A stretch of 64,000 nt of DNA from positions 1,302,001 through 1,366,000 of the forward strand of contig CAXXRM010000005.1 in NCBI GenBank assembly GCA_963663135.2. The letters run 5' to 3'. A program made the position numbers and the translations under genes. Shown here piece by piece: positions 43,909 through 53,544 of this stretch. Every line of letters starts with the position of its first letter. Within the stretch, counting starts at the first letter, position 1. The notes under the pieces are model-generated. The model had not been told where the DNA came from. It was given only the letters and a program-made list of their open reading frames with translations, and searched no databases. Source of the stretch: Io17-Chloro-G2 sp963663135. GTDB lineage: Bacteria; Chloroflexota; Dehalococcoidia; Lucifugimonadales; UBA3495.

Positions 43909-44980
43909 GTGGTATGCTCCGTGGTTTTTGCCCAAGGGTGGACAGCCACGGCGGAGGCTCTGGAACGGGACCCTCATACCATTGGCCGGTGGGCTGCCGC
44001 CTTATGCGAAGGTGATCCCAGGGCCTTGATTTTCGACCAGTCCGGAGGTTCCTCCCGGCCTCGGCGAGGCGCAGCAGGAGGAGTTGAGGGCGGCGGTGCA
44101 GGAGTTGCCCGCCGAGGCGGGCATTGGCTTGGCCAACTGGACCCTTCGGCAGGCTCAGGAGGAGAGTGGTCTATTGGTTTGGATGGGAACGCTTCGGCCT
44201 CAGCCTGTGTCGCAGTAGCTGCCTGAACAACCCCCGTGTCCACGGAGTCAGGCTCTGCACCGTTTGGGGTTCGTGCTGAAACGTCCCAAGAAGCGGTTGC
44301 TCAAGGCCGATCCGGCCCGGCGGGCTGCCTTTGTGGCGGAGTATGCCGCCCTGACGGCAGAAGCGCGCCGAACTGGGGCCAAGATATTCTTCGCCGACGA
44401 GGCGCCCTTCCAAGCGCATGGGGACCTGTGGGGCAAGTGGGTATTGCAGGGAGAACCGGCGTTGGTGGACTCCACCAGTCCGCGGCGGGGCGAGAAAGCC
44501 AGCTACTATTCGGCGGTGTGTCTGGAGACCGGCGACGTGGAACTGATGGGACTGGAGGACAACAGCAATGCCGCCGCCTCTGCCGTTTTCCTACGGCAAC
44601 TGCGAGCGCGGTTTGACGAACCGCTGAACGTGATCTGGGACAATTCTCCGGCCCATCGCGGCGACGCGTTACGGGCCCAACTGGTCACGCCTGAGTTGCG
44701 CCTGCGCCCGGTGAACCTGCCCAGCTATAGCCCAGACTTCAACGCTGATGAAGCCATTTGGGGCTGGGTGCGCTAGGGGGTGACCGCCAACTTGTGCCTG
44801 GGGACCAAGGCTGCGGTGCAGGACAAAGTGGGCGACTTTTTCGCCCGCTTGGCCGATTGTCGGGGAGAAGTGAAGCGGCGATGTCGAATCATACTCCAAG
44901 CACGGGCGCAAGAACTAAATAGGAGCGCCCAAACCGATTTTCACCGCACCGCAAATGTATATCCCACCTTGGCTTCAGTT
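43909..44980 (+). pseudogene. IS630-family transposase, decayed
   Basis: The N-terminal helix-turn-helix reads FAQGWTATAEALERDPHTIGRWAAALCEGD. Frameshifts near 44050 and 44170-44260 disrupt the linker; fragments such as ELPAEAGIGLANWTLRQ remain in another frame. From 44264 the DDE core is intact: KIFFADEAPFQAHGDLWG, then VIWDNSPAHRG, then SPDFNADEAIWGWVR. An in-frame TAG follows at 44774-44776, and the same frame continues with GVTANLCLGTKAAVQDKVGDFF. I could not define terminal repeats. The intergenic stretch 43607-43908 before it holds no gene. Confidence 0.85.
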
Positions 44981-45007
44981 AAGAAACGGGCCGCCAACCG
45001 GCGGCCC
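44981..45007 (-). terminator. Intrinsic terminator of the LLM oxidoreductase gene
   Basis: On the minus strand GGGCCGCC and GGCGGCCC form an 8-bp stem with a 4-base loop (44988-45007). It is followed by GTTTCTT. It lies 30 bases beyond the stop codon of the minus-strand gene at 45038. Confidence 0.75.
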
Positions 45008-45037
45008 GCCCTAATCCGGTCCAATCAAACTCCCCGC

Positions 45038-46153
45038 CTATTTGAAGTGGGGGATGACGTCTTCTGAGAGGCACTTCAAGGTGTCCATGACTACCTCGCG
45101 GGGGACGGATGATGTCCAGTTGCACTCGAACATAATCTCGTCGGTAGTGAAGGCCTCCCTGAACATGTGGATCTTCTCGACCACCTCTTCCGGCGTGCCG
45201 AAGAGGTTGACTTCCTCGGTGGCATCGGGGCCGGCGCTGCCGGCGTCAGTGCTGCCGATGGCGACGCGGCCCGCGTAATAGATGCGGGCGAGGTCCATGA
45301 GATTTTCGACGCGGCGGTCGGCCTTTTCCTGGGTGTCGGCGACGAGAGTGGGCACCCGGACGACGGTGGTAGGATCTCCCTCATGCCCCGCCTCTATCCA
45401 CGCCTTGCGGTAGGCGTTGACGTCCTCGCGGAGGACGGCGGAGCCCCGCAGGTTGTGAGGGGAACTGCCGGCGCCGATGGCAATGCGGTATCCCTGCTCG
45501 CCCATGGGCACGAAGCTCTCCTGGCTGTCCACCGGAAGCAGCATGGGCATGGGCTTCTGCACGGGCTTGGGGATGCTCATGTAGCTCTCGTAGAAGGCGG
45601 GGTAGTTGAAGTGCTTGCCCTCGAAACCGGAGAATCTGTCCTCGTTCCAGAGCTGCTTGAGAAGCTCTAGGTACTCGAAGAAGTACTCCCGGCGCTCGGC
45701 AGAGCCGCGAGTGCGGGCCCCTGCACCGTAGATGAAGCGTCCCTCGCTGATCTGGTCAACGATGGCAACCTGTTCCGCGACTTGGAAGGGGTCCTCGGGC
45801 TGGAGGTTGTCGAAGGCGTACCTTTCGTGGGGCAACGCCCGCGGGGATACGGTCTCACTGGGCAACCGTAGGGTCGGGCGGTGGATGGAGGTGCCAATCC
45901 TTATGTTCTTGGTGTGGTTGGCGATGGCGGCGGACAGCATGAGGGACTGGGGGTCCATGCTGCCCTGGGTGGAGAAGTGACCGCCGCCGAACCAGACGTA
46001 GTCCCAGCCCGCGTCCTCGATGAGCTCGATCTCCCTGAAGTTCTGCTTGTAGGCCTCGACTTCGAGGAGCTTGCCGTCCCGATAGTCGGGGTCCCAGGGG
46101 ACCTTGCCGCCCTCGTAAACGGCGTTCCAAGTGGTAAACAATCCAAAGTCCAT
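45038..46153 (-). CDS. LLM-class flavin-dependent oxidoreductase
   Basis: This is a 371-aa protein. I start it at ATG 46153 (MDFGLFTTWNAVYEGG) because ACAGGAGGGG lies just upstream; the longer frame is leader-like. The family is the bacterial luciferase-like TIM barrel. Motifs include FREIELIEDAGWDYVWFGGGHF, RIGTSIHRPTLRLP, EQVAIVDQISEGRFIYGAGA and a C-terminal FGTPEEVVEKIHMFREAF. Such enzymes use FMN or F420 to oxidise small organic molecules. The substrate cannot be read from sequence. It is a stand-alone gene with its own terminator. Confidence 0.9.
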   Translation of the reverse strand: MDFGLFTTWNAVYEGGKVPWDPDYRDGKLLEVEAYKQNFREIELIEDAGWDYVWFGGGHFSTQGSMDPQSLMLSAAIANHTKNIRIGTSIHRPTLRLPSETVSPRALPHERYAFDNLQPEDPFQVAEQVAIVDQISEGRFIYGAGARTRGSAERREYFFEYLELLKQLWNEDRFSGFEGKHFNYPAFYESYMSIPKPVQKPMPMLLPVDSQESFVPMGEQGYRIAIGAGSSPHNLRGSAVLREDVNAYRKAWIEAGHEGDPTTVVRVPTLVADTQEKADRRVENLMDLARIYYAGRVAIGSTDAGSAGPDATEEVNLFGTPEEVVEKIHMFREAFTTDEIMFECNWTSSVPREVVMDTLKCLSEDVIPHFK

Positions 46154-46597
46154 GCTAGCCCCTCCTGTAATAGTACGGGCATGCGATTCCATGTTGCTCC
46201 CGATGATATTCCCGCGGGCTGGCAGAGTCAACGTTGAGTTCCGCCCATCAGGGCGATAGAAAGGAAGCAGCCTCTATTGTTTGCTGCTCATCCTCAGCTA
46301 GCTGCAGGGCGCCCTGACCATAGGCCGATGGTTCGAAAGGTTCACCGTGACCGGGTGAACGAGGGGCCCGCGACGGCCCTGAGCGGCCCACGCAGGGTCT
46401 TTCAGTTGTATCCGTAAACTTTAGCTGTCATTCCGACCGAAGGGGGAATCCAGGGGTCTTGCCGATGGGAGAGTCGCCCGCCGGAAGCATTTTCAGATTC
46501 CTCGCTCCGTGTCAATGGCGCCGACAAAACGTACCGATGTGGCTGTCGACGTTCAAGTAGAATGTCCGCTTAACTGTTCAGCGGAAATGTCACTTGT
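46154..46597. other. Intergenic region between the LLM gene and the ISNCY element
   Basis: I see no gene. It includes the LLM leader (ribosome site at about 46157-46166) and a neutral stretch. The left end of the ISNCY element begins near 46581, marked by AAATGTCAC. Confidence 0.45.
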
Positions 46598-48124
46598 CTA
46601 GCCCGAGATCGTATCAGATGCCGTTGCAGGTGAAGTTACGGGCGACCGCCGCGTCGGCGGACTTTCGGCATCGATGTATCGTCTTACGGTGTCTCTGTGG
46701 AGACCCAGTTCCCTTGCCATCTTGCGAATGGACATGCCCTGGAGCTTGGCCTTCTGCACCGCGTCCCATCGGGCCGGCTAAAGAAACGTCGGCCTCCTAA
46801 GTGAAGTGGTCACCGTCATGGAGACCACGTCTCCATCGTCGATGGCGGAGCCGTGACCGTTTTCTGCGGCTACCATTGTCAGTGGCTCGGGGGTCATTTC
46901 CCGAGGTTCACTGAGGCTTTCGGGGTCCGGAGACGAGATGGCATCACCCGAAGAAAGCTTGATGCCGTTTCGCAGGGATCCTGGACTTTGGGGCGCTTCT
47001 TGGGCGGCAATGATGCGTCCTTCATGCTGTAAGGACAGCCGGCCGTCCAGTCCTTGCAGCACCACACGGTCGCGCCAGCATAGCTGCGGCGGTGCCGACC
47101 AGGCAGCAACTGCAGGGTGTGCCTCTGGACCTTCACGGTGTTATCCCTGGCCACTCTCCTTTTGTGTTTGAAGCACAGGACTTGCCCCAGGCGCAGATCT
47201 GACGGCAAGGGTCGGAATGCCGGATCAGGGCACTGGGCGGGAACTTGGAAACGCCGGTTGAACCGGGGCAGGAACTGCTCCAGTACGGCCTTGGCCTGCT
47301 CCATGGTGGTTGCTCCTGCCATCCGGAGTTCCGCGATCAACCGGTCCTGGAAGGTTCCCGCGGCACGTTCCACCCGTCCTTTGGCCTGCGGTGACAGGGC
47401 GAAAATCATCTGGATACCCAGCTCTTCCGTTGCACGTCCGAACTGGGTGGGCGTCCCAGTGGGCTGATGTTCCGACTTGTGCTTGAAGACCGGGTGGCGG
47501 TCGGTATAGAGGGCGAGGGGAATGCCACGGCGCCGGAGCAGGTTCTGCGTCAGCAGGAAGTAGTTGTGGCTGTCTTCCTGCTCGCAGAACAGGGCGTTGA
47601 CCACAGCGCCAGTGGCGTCTTCCACCGCCAGTAGCAACGTGAACGGCGGGCTGCTGTCAGCCAAACACCGGTGATAACCGCCGTCCAACTGGATCAGCAT
47701 GCCCTCCCGGGGCATCCGCTGGCGACGGAACCGGTGCTTGGGCGGCCGTCTACGCCGCGGACTGCTCAGCCCGGCGTCCAGCAGAATGCGCCGCAGGGCG
47801 GTCCGGCCGATGTGGATGCCTTCCCGCTCGCTCAGCAATTCGCTCAGATGGGTGTGGTTGGCCCCCTGGTATCGAGTTCCGGCCAGATGCACTATGTCGG
47901 CGATCACTGTGGTAGGTGTAGTGTTGGCTGGCTTGCGGCCCCGGTGGCCGTGGGCCAAAGCCGCCGCTCCTCTCTCCCTGGTAAGCTGTCAGCATGCGTC
48001 GCGCGTGGCGTGAGCTCACGCCCATCAACTCGGCCGCCTGATCCAACGTAATCTGCTCCGCCAATAGGTTGTTCAAAACCTGGAGCCTTGCCTGTTCTTT
48101 TTGAGTCAATGTCACATTCTCCAT
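46598..48124 (-). pseudogene. ISNCY-type transposase, frameshifted twice and amber-interrupted
   Basis: The N-terminal frame (from 48124) is LTQKEQARLQVLNNLLAEQ with the helix-turn-helix TLDQAAELMGVSSRHARRML. A lost base near 47970 moves to LAHGHRGRKPANTTPTTV and the rve core: LIQLDGGYHRC, LYTDRHPVF and QAKGRVERAAGTFQDRL. A second shift near 47068 leads to VLQGLDGRLSLQHEGRIIA. That frame ends at TAG 46778-46780 but continues as PARWDAVQKAKLQGMSIRKMARELGLHRDTVRRY to another TAG at 46598-46600. Inverted ends with AAATGTCAC lie at 46585-46593 and 48128-48136. Confidence 0.75.
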
Positions 48125-48431
48125 AATGTGACATTTTTGCTGGCCAGTTAGCCCAGACTTTTTCGCCGGACGTCAACAGCCCTGATGGCCCAATATGTCC
48201 CCGCCCTTGACACCTGTAGCCCTCGCATTCCCAAGCGAGCTACGAACCGCGTACAAACGGCAAACTCTCATGGGATGCCGAATTTCAGCCGCAGAGCCGC
48301 CCGGACGGCCGCTGGCGGCATTTTAGGCACTCCCTCGGACCAGATTCAGACGTCTTCCCGGGTCAGTAAAGGCATGAAACCGCTTCGCCGGCTAGTCCGG
48401 CGTCCCAAGCAGCCCTGACGGCTGCCCTCCT

Positions 48432-49290
48432 TCATCGGTGGTGCTCAGCCTTGACGTCTTCTCCAACATCTAGGTGGATATGGACCGAACACCCCCAGTA
48501 TCCAGCCTTCGTTTCAGCCGCCTCACGTTCTTCCAAAGACAGCTCAGCTCCGAAGTAACGACCGAGCGAACCGTTCCGGTCCGCGTTCGACAGCCACGCA
48601 GCAACGCTGTAGGCATCACATTGGTGATCGTTCATACCCGGCGGTTTTTCGAACCGCCGTTTCCAGAGCGCCGGGTACACCTCGGCAATGACCGATTTAC
48701 CTTGCCAATTGTTCAAACCATCGAAAGTCCAGAAGTGGACTTGGGTTCCAGACTTTTTCAACTTCTCCCGGATGTACAGCAACCACGAAAGCCCAGCATG
48801 CGTGGAGTACGCCACATTGCCCTGCTTGACATCGAAATCAAACACCGACTTGGCATTAGGAGCGAGCTCGTCCGTCAACCGCTGCCACCCCGCATCGCCC
48901 AAGCAGTGAACGCCTGCTTCCCTCCCATTTTGGCGGTTGTAATGTCTCTTCTTTATTCTGGCCACCGATTCGCCGTCCTCGTCGGTCGGCCAGTGCGCCC
49001 GGAAATCTTCCAGAAAACTACCCCAATTCCCCTGGGGCACGTCTGGATACCGCTCGAAGTAGCGGGTCGGGAACGCAAAAGCATGTCCAATGCCCGCCAG
49101 AGTTGGCATATCCGGTTCTTGGAGCTGTTCCACCAGCCATTTGGCAAGCTCCTTGCGATGCCATCTCACCACGCCCCGTCCAGGCGCGAGCACTCTGTAA
49201 GGTGGGGCGTCGCCATCCGCACAGTAGACGGCCAATCCCGTCAACCTGTCCACGGGTGTGTCCGCACCTGAATAGTCAATACCGACGGGC
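48432..49290 (-). CDS. DUF429-like (RNase H-fold) protein with an unclear start
   Basis: Residues from GTG 49253 are MDRLTGLAVYCADGD through to the C-terminus (273 aa). The in-frame sequence just upstream (49254-49290) reads VGIDYSGADTP, the first beta strand with the conserved Asp expected at the N-terminus of this fold. No ATG, GTG or TTG precedes it for more than 200 bases. Later motifs are SVFDFDVKQGNVAYSTHAGL, VHFWTFDGLNNWQGKSVIAEVYP and DHQCDAYSVAAWL. Either translation begins at ATT (49287) or the 5' end was replaced by recombination. The function is unknown. Confidence 0.6.
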
Positions 49291-49292
49291 GG

Positions 49293-49454
49293 CGGGAGTT
49301 CGATTGGGACAACGTGCCTTCCACCCTGATAGACGACAACGCCAGCGTCGGCGGGCGGACCGTGTTGAATCGCCCGGGATTGGAGGAGTTCCTGGGCAGA
49401 AACCTTAGCCGGGGCCGAAACGGTCTGCTGGGCAAGGTGCTGGGTAGGAGATGA
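49293..49454 (+). pseudogene. Possible C-terminal gene fragment
   Basis: The plus frame reads REFDWDNVPSTLIDDNASVG, then GRTVLNRPGLEEFLGRNLSR and GRNGLLGKVLGRR, stopping at TGA 49452-49454. It has ordinary protein texture and lacks a start codon. It overlaps the 5' side of the minus-strand DUF429-like gene, which is consistent with a recombination junction there. No family is recognised. Low confidence. Confidence 0.3.
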
Positions 49455-49609
49455 CCGAAGCTCCCATGGGGAACGGACGTTGTCCTCGGCCTTTACCTCC
49501 GAGTAATTGAAGTTGGTCGTCCGGCAGTGTAGAGTAAGGCGCTATACTACCAGAACAGGCAAGAAAGAGAGACCATGCCCAACAAGCCTAGTAGCCGGAC
49601 ATTCTTGAA

Positions 49610-49924
49610 ATGCCGGGTTGCTCGGCAATTGTATGCATGGTCTTAGTATGTCAGGGCAAAGGCCCTGTACCAATCAACCCATCATTACAAAGATTTCGGA
49701 CTACTAGGAACACCGACACCATCACCTTCTCCCTATCCCCGGAGATGGCGCAGGAGTTGCGGCAGGTGGTGAAGGAGGAGGAGCGCACCGTGAGCGAGCT
49801 GCTCCGGGAGGCCATCCGCCTCAACATGGACGAGCGCGAGTGGCGCACACGGGAGCGGCTGGAACGGCTGCGCTCCCGCCGGACAGGACAGGATGAGACG
49901 CAAGGAGGAGAAACCGATGAATGA
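49610..49924 (+). pseudogene. RHH-type protein ahead of a serine recombinase, 5' end doubtful
   Basis: The core TDTITFSLSPEMAQELRQVV then KEEERTVSELLREAIRL is a ribbon-helix-helix domain, followed by a basic helix (REWRTRERLERLRSRR). The family usually starts one or two residues before this core, but there is no start codon there, and the sequence from ATG 49610 to about 49705 is not protein-like. The 5' end was probably replaced. The stop overlaps the recombinase ATG (49917), so the two formed an operon. Confidence 0.55.
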
Positions 49925-50336
49925 CCGACTCGATCTGATATCGGCGGCCCTCTACGCCAGGGTATCCAGCGACAGGCAGGACGTGGACCTGTCAGTGTCC
50001 GCCCAGCTTCACGCGCTTAGGGACTACGCCGAGAGGAACGGCTACCTCGTCGCCCGCGAGTACGTGGACGAGGCCGAGAGCGGACGCATTGCCGACCGGC
50101 CCCAGTTCCAAAGGATGCTGGACGAGGCCAGCAAGCCCGAAGCCCCCTTCAAGGAAATCTTGGTCTGAAAATTCTCCCGATTCACCCGAAAGCGGGAGCA
50201 CGCCGTCGCCTTCAAGTCCATGCTCCGCAGGCGTGGTGTCCGCGTCGTCTCTATCACCGAGCAGGCCGACGACACCCCCACCGGCAAGCTCCTTGAGGCC
50301 ATCATCGAGAGCGTGGACGAGTTCTACAGTGAGAAT
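49917..50336 (+). pseudogene. Serine recombinase N-terminal domain, truncated
   Basis: AGGAGG (49900-49905) precedes ATG 49917. The resolvase catalytic domain shows the nucleophile in ALYARVSSDRQ, then LRDYAERNGYLVAREYVDEAESGR and RPQFQRMLDEA. An in-frame TGA lies at 50166-50168, where Trp is expected, followed by the normal KFSRFTRKREHAVAFKSMLR and SITEQADDTPTGKLLEAIIE. The match ends at DEFYSENL, where the sequence switches to an ABC ATPase. The DNA-binding recombinase domain is lost. A large serine recombinase would be about 500 aa. Confidence 0.85.
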
Positions 50337-51263
50337 TTGGACACGGATATCGAAGTAATCACTGCAACAAATCTGACCAAGAAATACTCCGACCTGGTCG
50401 CGGTGGACTCGATCGACTTTTCAGTCAGCAAGGGCGAATGCTTCGGCTTGCTTGGACCCAACGGCGCCGGCAAGACCAGCATCATGAAGATGGCTTGCTG
50501 CGTGTCGCCTGTCACTTCAGGGGACCTATTCGTCCAGGGCAAGAACGTGATGCGCGACAAACGGGCCGTGAAGTCGGTCCTTGGCGTCGTGTCCCAGACG
50601 GACAGCCTGGACCCCGGGCTGAACGTGATGCAGAACCTACTGGCTTACGCCCGGTTTTTTGACCTGCCTGGCAAGCAGGCAAGCGACCGCGCATGGGCGG
50701 CCCTGGACCTGTTTCAACTTCGGGAAAAGGCATACCAGTCAACTGACGAGCTCTCGGGAGGCATGAGGCGGCGTTTGCTGATCGGCAGGGCGTTGCTCCA
50801 TGACCCCAGCATACTAATCCTGGATGAACCGACTACCGGCTTGGACCCTCAGTCCCGTCACCTGGTGTGGGACCGGCTGCTACAGTTAAAGCAACAGGGA
50901 ATCACTATGCTGCTGACCACCCATTACATGGACGAGGCCGCCTATCTTTGCGACCGCCTCATCGTGATGGATTTGGGTAAGATACTCGCGGAAGGGACCC
51001 CGCTGGAGCTGGTTCGGGCATACGCTGGGGAACAGGTGGTGCAGGCGCAGTTACCGTCGTGGCAGAGAGCGCATTTGGAGGAGGAGTTGGAAACCCAGGA
51101 ACTGGACTTCGAAGGCGCGGGGGAATCACTGTTGGTCTTCGGCGACCTTGACCGGCTATCCAGGGCTGAATCAGCCTGGGCCGGCCACCCGGCAGTCCGG
51201 CGTCCTGCCAACCTGGAGGACGTGTTCCTCCGGCTGACCGGCAGGGGGCTCAGGGACCAATGA
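50337..51263 (+). CDS. ABC-2 type exporter ATPase (NodI/drug-export-like)
   Basis: This is a 308-aa ATPase; I start it at TTG 50337 (MDTDIEVITATNLTKKYSDL). The longer frame begins inside the recombinase scar. Motifs are Walker A GPNGAGKTS, Q-loop VSQTDSLDPGL, signature LSGGMRRRL, Walker B LILDEPTTGLDP and H-switch LLTTHYMDEA. It energises the permease encoded immediately downstream (ATGA overlap at 51260). Substrates of this class are lipids, oligosaccharides or drugs; this one is unknown. Its own promoter was probably lost at the junction, so expression may depend on upstream sequence. Confidence 0.9.
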   Translation: MDTDIEVITATNLTKKYSDLVAVDSIDFSVSKGECFGLLGPNGAGKTSIMKMACCVSPVTSGDLFVQGKNVMRDKRAVKSVLGVVSQTDSLDPGLNVMQNLLAYARFFDLPGKQASDRAWAALDLFQLREKAYQSTDELSGGMRRRLLIGRALLHDPSILILDEPTTGLDPQSRHLVWDRLLQLKQQGITMLLTTHYMDEAAYLCDRLIVMDLGKILAEGTPLELVRAYAGEQVVQAQLPSWQRAHLEEELETQELDFEGAGESLLVFGDLDRLSRAESAWAGHPAVRRPANLEDVFLRLTGRGLRDQ

Positions 51264-52048
51264 GCGCAATCGCAAAATCAGTACGAGCCAGCTTTATCTG
51301 GCGCGGTTTCCGCGTCTGGCAGCGAAACCGGGACGCCGTGATTCGAGGATGGAAGGTGGAATTCGGGGGCATCGTCATCGAGCCCTTCCTAGTGCTCGCG
51401 GCCATTGGATTCGGACTCGGAGCTTACGTGGGAGACATTGGCGACCTCAGCTACGCCGAGTACCTGGCCCCCGGCCTGATCGCCAGCTACGCCATGTTCC
51501 ACGCGACTTTCGACTCGACCTATGGGGCGTACCTGCGCATGGACAGCCATCATGTGTATGAAGCCATGCTGTTCACGCCGATAGGTCCGTCAGACATCGT
51601 ACTGGGAGAGGCGATGTGGGGCGCCACTAGGGCGGCTATCTCGGGCGCGGTGGTGTTGGGCGCCGCGGCCTGCTTTGGCCTGATAAGCTCGCCCCTGGCC
51701 GTGCTGGCCATCCCCTGCGCCTATCTGATTGGCCTTACGGTGGCTTCCATTGCTCTGATTTTGACGGCCACTGCCAGCACCATAGGCGCGATGAACAACT
51801 TCTTCACCGTGTTCATAATCCCAATGTTCTATGTGAGCGGAGGCTTCTTTCCCCTGGACCACGTGCCGCACACAGTCAAGATGCTCTCCTGGGCATTGCC
51901 CCTGACCCCCGCCGCGGCCCTGACGAGGGGACTGGTATCGGGCGACCTCACGTGGTTAATGGTGCTGTGGGCGCTCCAACTATTGGCTATTTCGGTTGTG
52001 GCCCTCTGCGTGGCGTCCTTCTTCATGCACCGCCGCCTCATCAAGTGA
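51260..52048 (+). CDS. ABC-2 type transporter permease
   Basis: This 262-aa membrane protein has about six transmembrane segments, such as IEPFLVLAAIGFGLGAYVG, AISGAVVLGAAACFGLISSP and LAIPCAYLIGLTVASIALIL. The NodJ/ABC-2 hallmark FFTVFIIPMFYVSGGFFPLD is present. It overlaps the ATPase stop by four bases, so the two are co-translated. The 3' end overlaps the minus-strand LLM gene by eight bases, a tight convergent arrangement. Confidence 0.9.
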   Translation: MSAIAKSVRASFIWRGFRVWQRNRDAVIRGWKVEFGGIVIEPFLVLAAIGFGLGAYVGDIGDLSYAEYLAPGLIASYAMFHATFDSTYGAYLRMDSHHVYEAMLFTPIGPSDIVLGEAMWGATRAAISGAVVLGAAACFGLISSPLAVLAIPCAYLIGLTVASIALILTATASTIGAMNNFFTVFIIPMFYVSGGFFPLDHVPHTVKMLSWALPLTPAAALTRGLVSGDLTWLMVLWALQLLAISVVALCVASFFMHRRLIK

Positions 52049-53030
52049 CTGCCAGCGTCGTGGCCACCTGCTTGTAGTCTTCCAGTCTGGGGAGCAGCAG
52101 TGGCAGGTCGACACCAACTCTGCGATATTCTTCGATCCGTTCCTTGCACCGCTCAGGCGGACCGACGACGTAGAACGAGTCCACCATGTCGTCGCTTATG
52201 AGGCTGACCGCGTCCCGCCCACCGTCCTGATTCACCGACTCCCGGAGCGCGGGCAGTATGGACGGATCATAGCCACCCTTCTCCAGCAGAATCTCACCGA
52301 CGTGGGGTTCGTCCAGCAGCCGCACTACCCGCGACTTGAGGCTTTCCAACATGCCCGCGGGGTCGTCGGTCGGGCGCACCACTAACATACAAGCGATGTC
52401 CACGTCGGCAGGGTCACGCCCCGTCTCACGTGCGGCCCTCCGCACTTCGTCCACGGCGTAGCTGATGTAGGTTGTGGGAGTATAGGCGTTTAGCAGCACG
52501 CCATCTGCGACCGCGCCCGCCAGCCGCAGCGCCCTGGGACCTATCGCCGCGAGATAGATTGGGAGCCGGTCTTGTACGGGCAAGGTCGCAAGCCCCACGT
52601 TGGCCAGATTGAATTGGCCTCCTTCGGAAGTTACAGGACTGCCCGACAGCAGGGCGCGCACGGTCTCAACCGTCTCTTTGAGGCTGGCACGGGGGTCGCG
52701 GTACGGTATCCCCATCCGGTACTGGACCACCCAACTGTCGCTCCTGCCAAGGCCAAGCAAGAACCTCCCCCCGGAGATGCGGTCGAGGGTGGCCGCCGAC
52801 ATTGCGGTCAGCGCCGGATTTCGCGTAAAGGGGTTGACCACTCCCACGCCCAGCTTAATATCATGGGTCGCGGCGGCCAGAAAACCCAGCATGGAGAAGG
52901 TCTCCTCGTGGAAATACCGCTCGGTGACCCACAAGGACTCGTAGCCGCAGCGTTCGGCAGTCGCGGCGTATTCCTTCAGCTCCCCGCCGCTGTCGATGCC
53001 GTGGTAGAGCACGATCCCTTGCCTGGCCAT
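52041..53030 (-). CDS. LLM/F420-dependent oxidoreductase
   Basis: This 329-aa luciferase-like TIM barrel resembles F420-dependent methylene-H4MPT reductase-type enzymes. It has YAATAERCGYESLWVTERYF, IKLGVGVVNPFTRNPALTAM, DRISGGRFLLGLGRSDSWVV and PIYLAAIGPRALRLAGAVADG. ATG start at 53030 and TGA at 52041-52043. It lies at the end of a minus-strand run of small-molecule enzymes (VOC, SMP-30, SDR) and may share their transcript. The substrate is unknown. Confidence 0.9.
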   Translation of the reverse strand: MARQGIVLYHGIDSGGELKEYAATAERCGYESLWVTERYFHEETFSMLGFLAAATHDIKLGVGVVNPFTRNPALTAMSAATLDRISGGRFLLGLGRSDSWVVQYRMGIPYRDPRASLKETVETVRALLSGSPVTSEGGQFNLANVGLATLPVQDRLPIYLAAIGPRALRLAGAVADGVLLNAYTPTTYISYAVDEVRRAARETGRDPADVDIACMLVVRPTDDPAGMLESLKSRVVRLLDEPHVGEILLEKGGYDPSILPALRESVNQDGGRDAVSLISDDMVDSFYVVGPPERCKERIEEYRRVGVDLPLLLPRLEDYKQVATTLAVT

Positions 53031-53048
53031 AGCCCCGCCTCCCTTCTC

Positions 53049-53507
53049 CTAGGCTCCGCCGCCGGCGTCGAACTGGAGCAGGATGCCGTCGGGGTCGTAA
53101 ACGTAGAAGCTGGTCAACTCTCCCCGGGCATTGAGCCGGGACTCCAGCGGTCCGGCGAACTCTACGCCTTTAGAGGCCAGGTCGTCAGCCATGCCTTTCA
53201 GGTCGGAGACCGAGATCGAAAAATGGCTAAGGCCGATTTGGTCTAGCTTGATGGGGTCCCCGTCGGCGTCTTCGCCGGGGTGGGTCGTCATGGTAATGGT
53301 GGGGCAGTTCTCACCCTCGCCGATGACCAAACGCACCTGGCGGCGCGTCTGCCGTGAGTGCTTATACACGTGGGGGAGGCCGCCTGTAGTGGTGTCTTGA
53401 ATCCGGTCGTACCCCACGGTCATACCCAGGATATCCCGGTAGAAGCCCAATGACCGGTCGATGTCCGCCACGCAAATGGCGATGTGGGAGACTCCGGTTG
53501 CGTCCAT
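53049..53507 (-). CDS. VOC-superfamily (glyoxalase-like) dioxygenase or isomerase
   Basis: This 152-aa protein starts at ATG 53507 (MDATGVSHIAICVADIDRSL) with GGAGG upstream. Two beta-alpha-beta-beta-beta repeats are visible, with metal-ligand candidates His8 (VSHIAI) and His in LSHFSI, and a terminal YDPDGILLQF that supplies the usual Glu or Gln position. The family includes glyoxalases, extradiol dioxygenases and resistance proteins. The exact reaction cannot be assigned. The gene is 18 bp upstream of the LLM gene on the same strand. Confidence 0.85.
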   Translation of the reverse strand: MDATGVSHIAICVADIDRSLGFYRDILGMTVGYDRIQDTTTGGLPHVYKHSRQTRRQVRLVIGEGENCPTITMTTHPGEDADGDPIKLDQIGLSHFSISVSDLKGMADDLASKGVEFAGPLESRLNARGELTSFYVYDPDGILLQFDAGGGA

Positions 53508-53544
53508 ACCTACTTCACCTCCGTCTTTGTTGATAGCCAGTAGT

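Noticed and set aside
45167..45670. 167-aa plus-strand frame
   Set aside because: Antisense of the LLM oxidoreductase gene, which has its own ribosome site and terminator.
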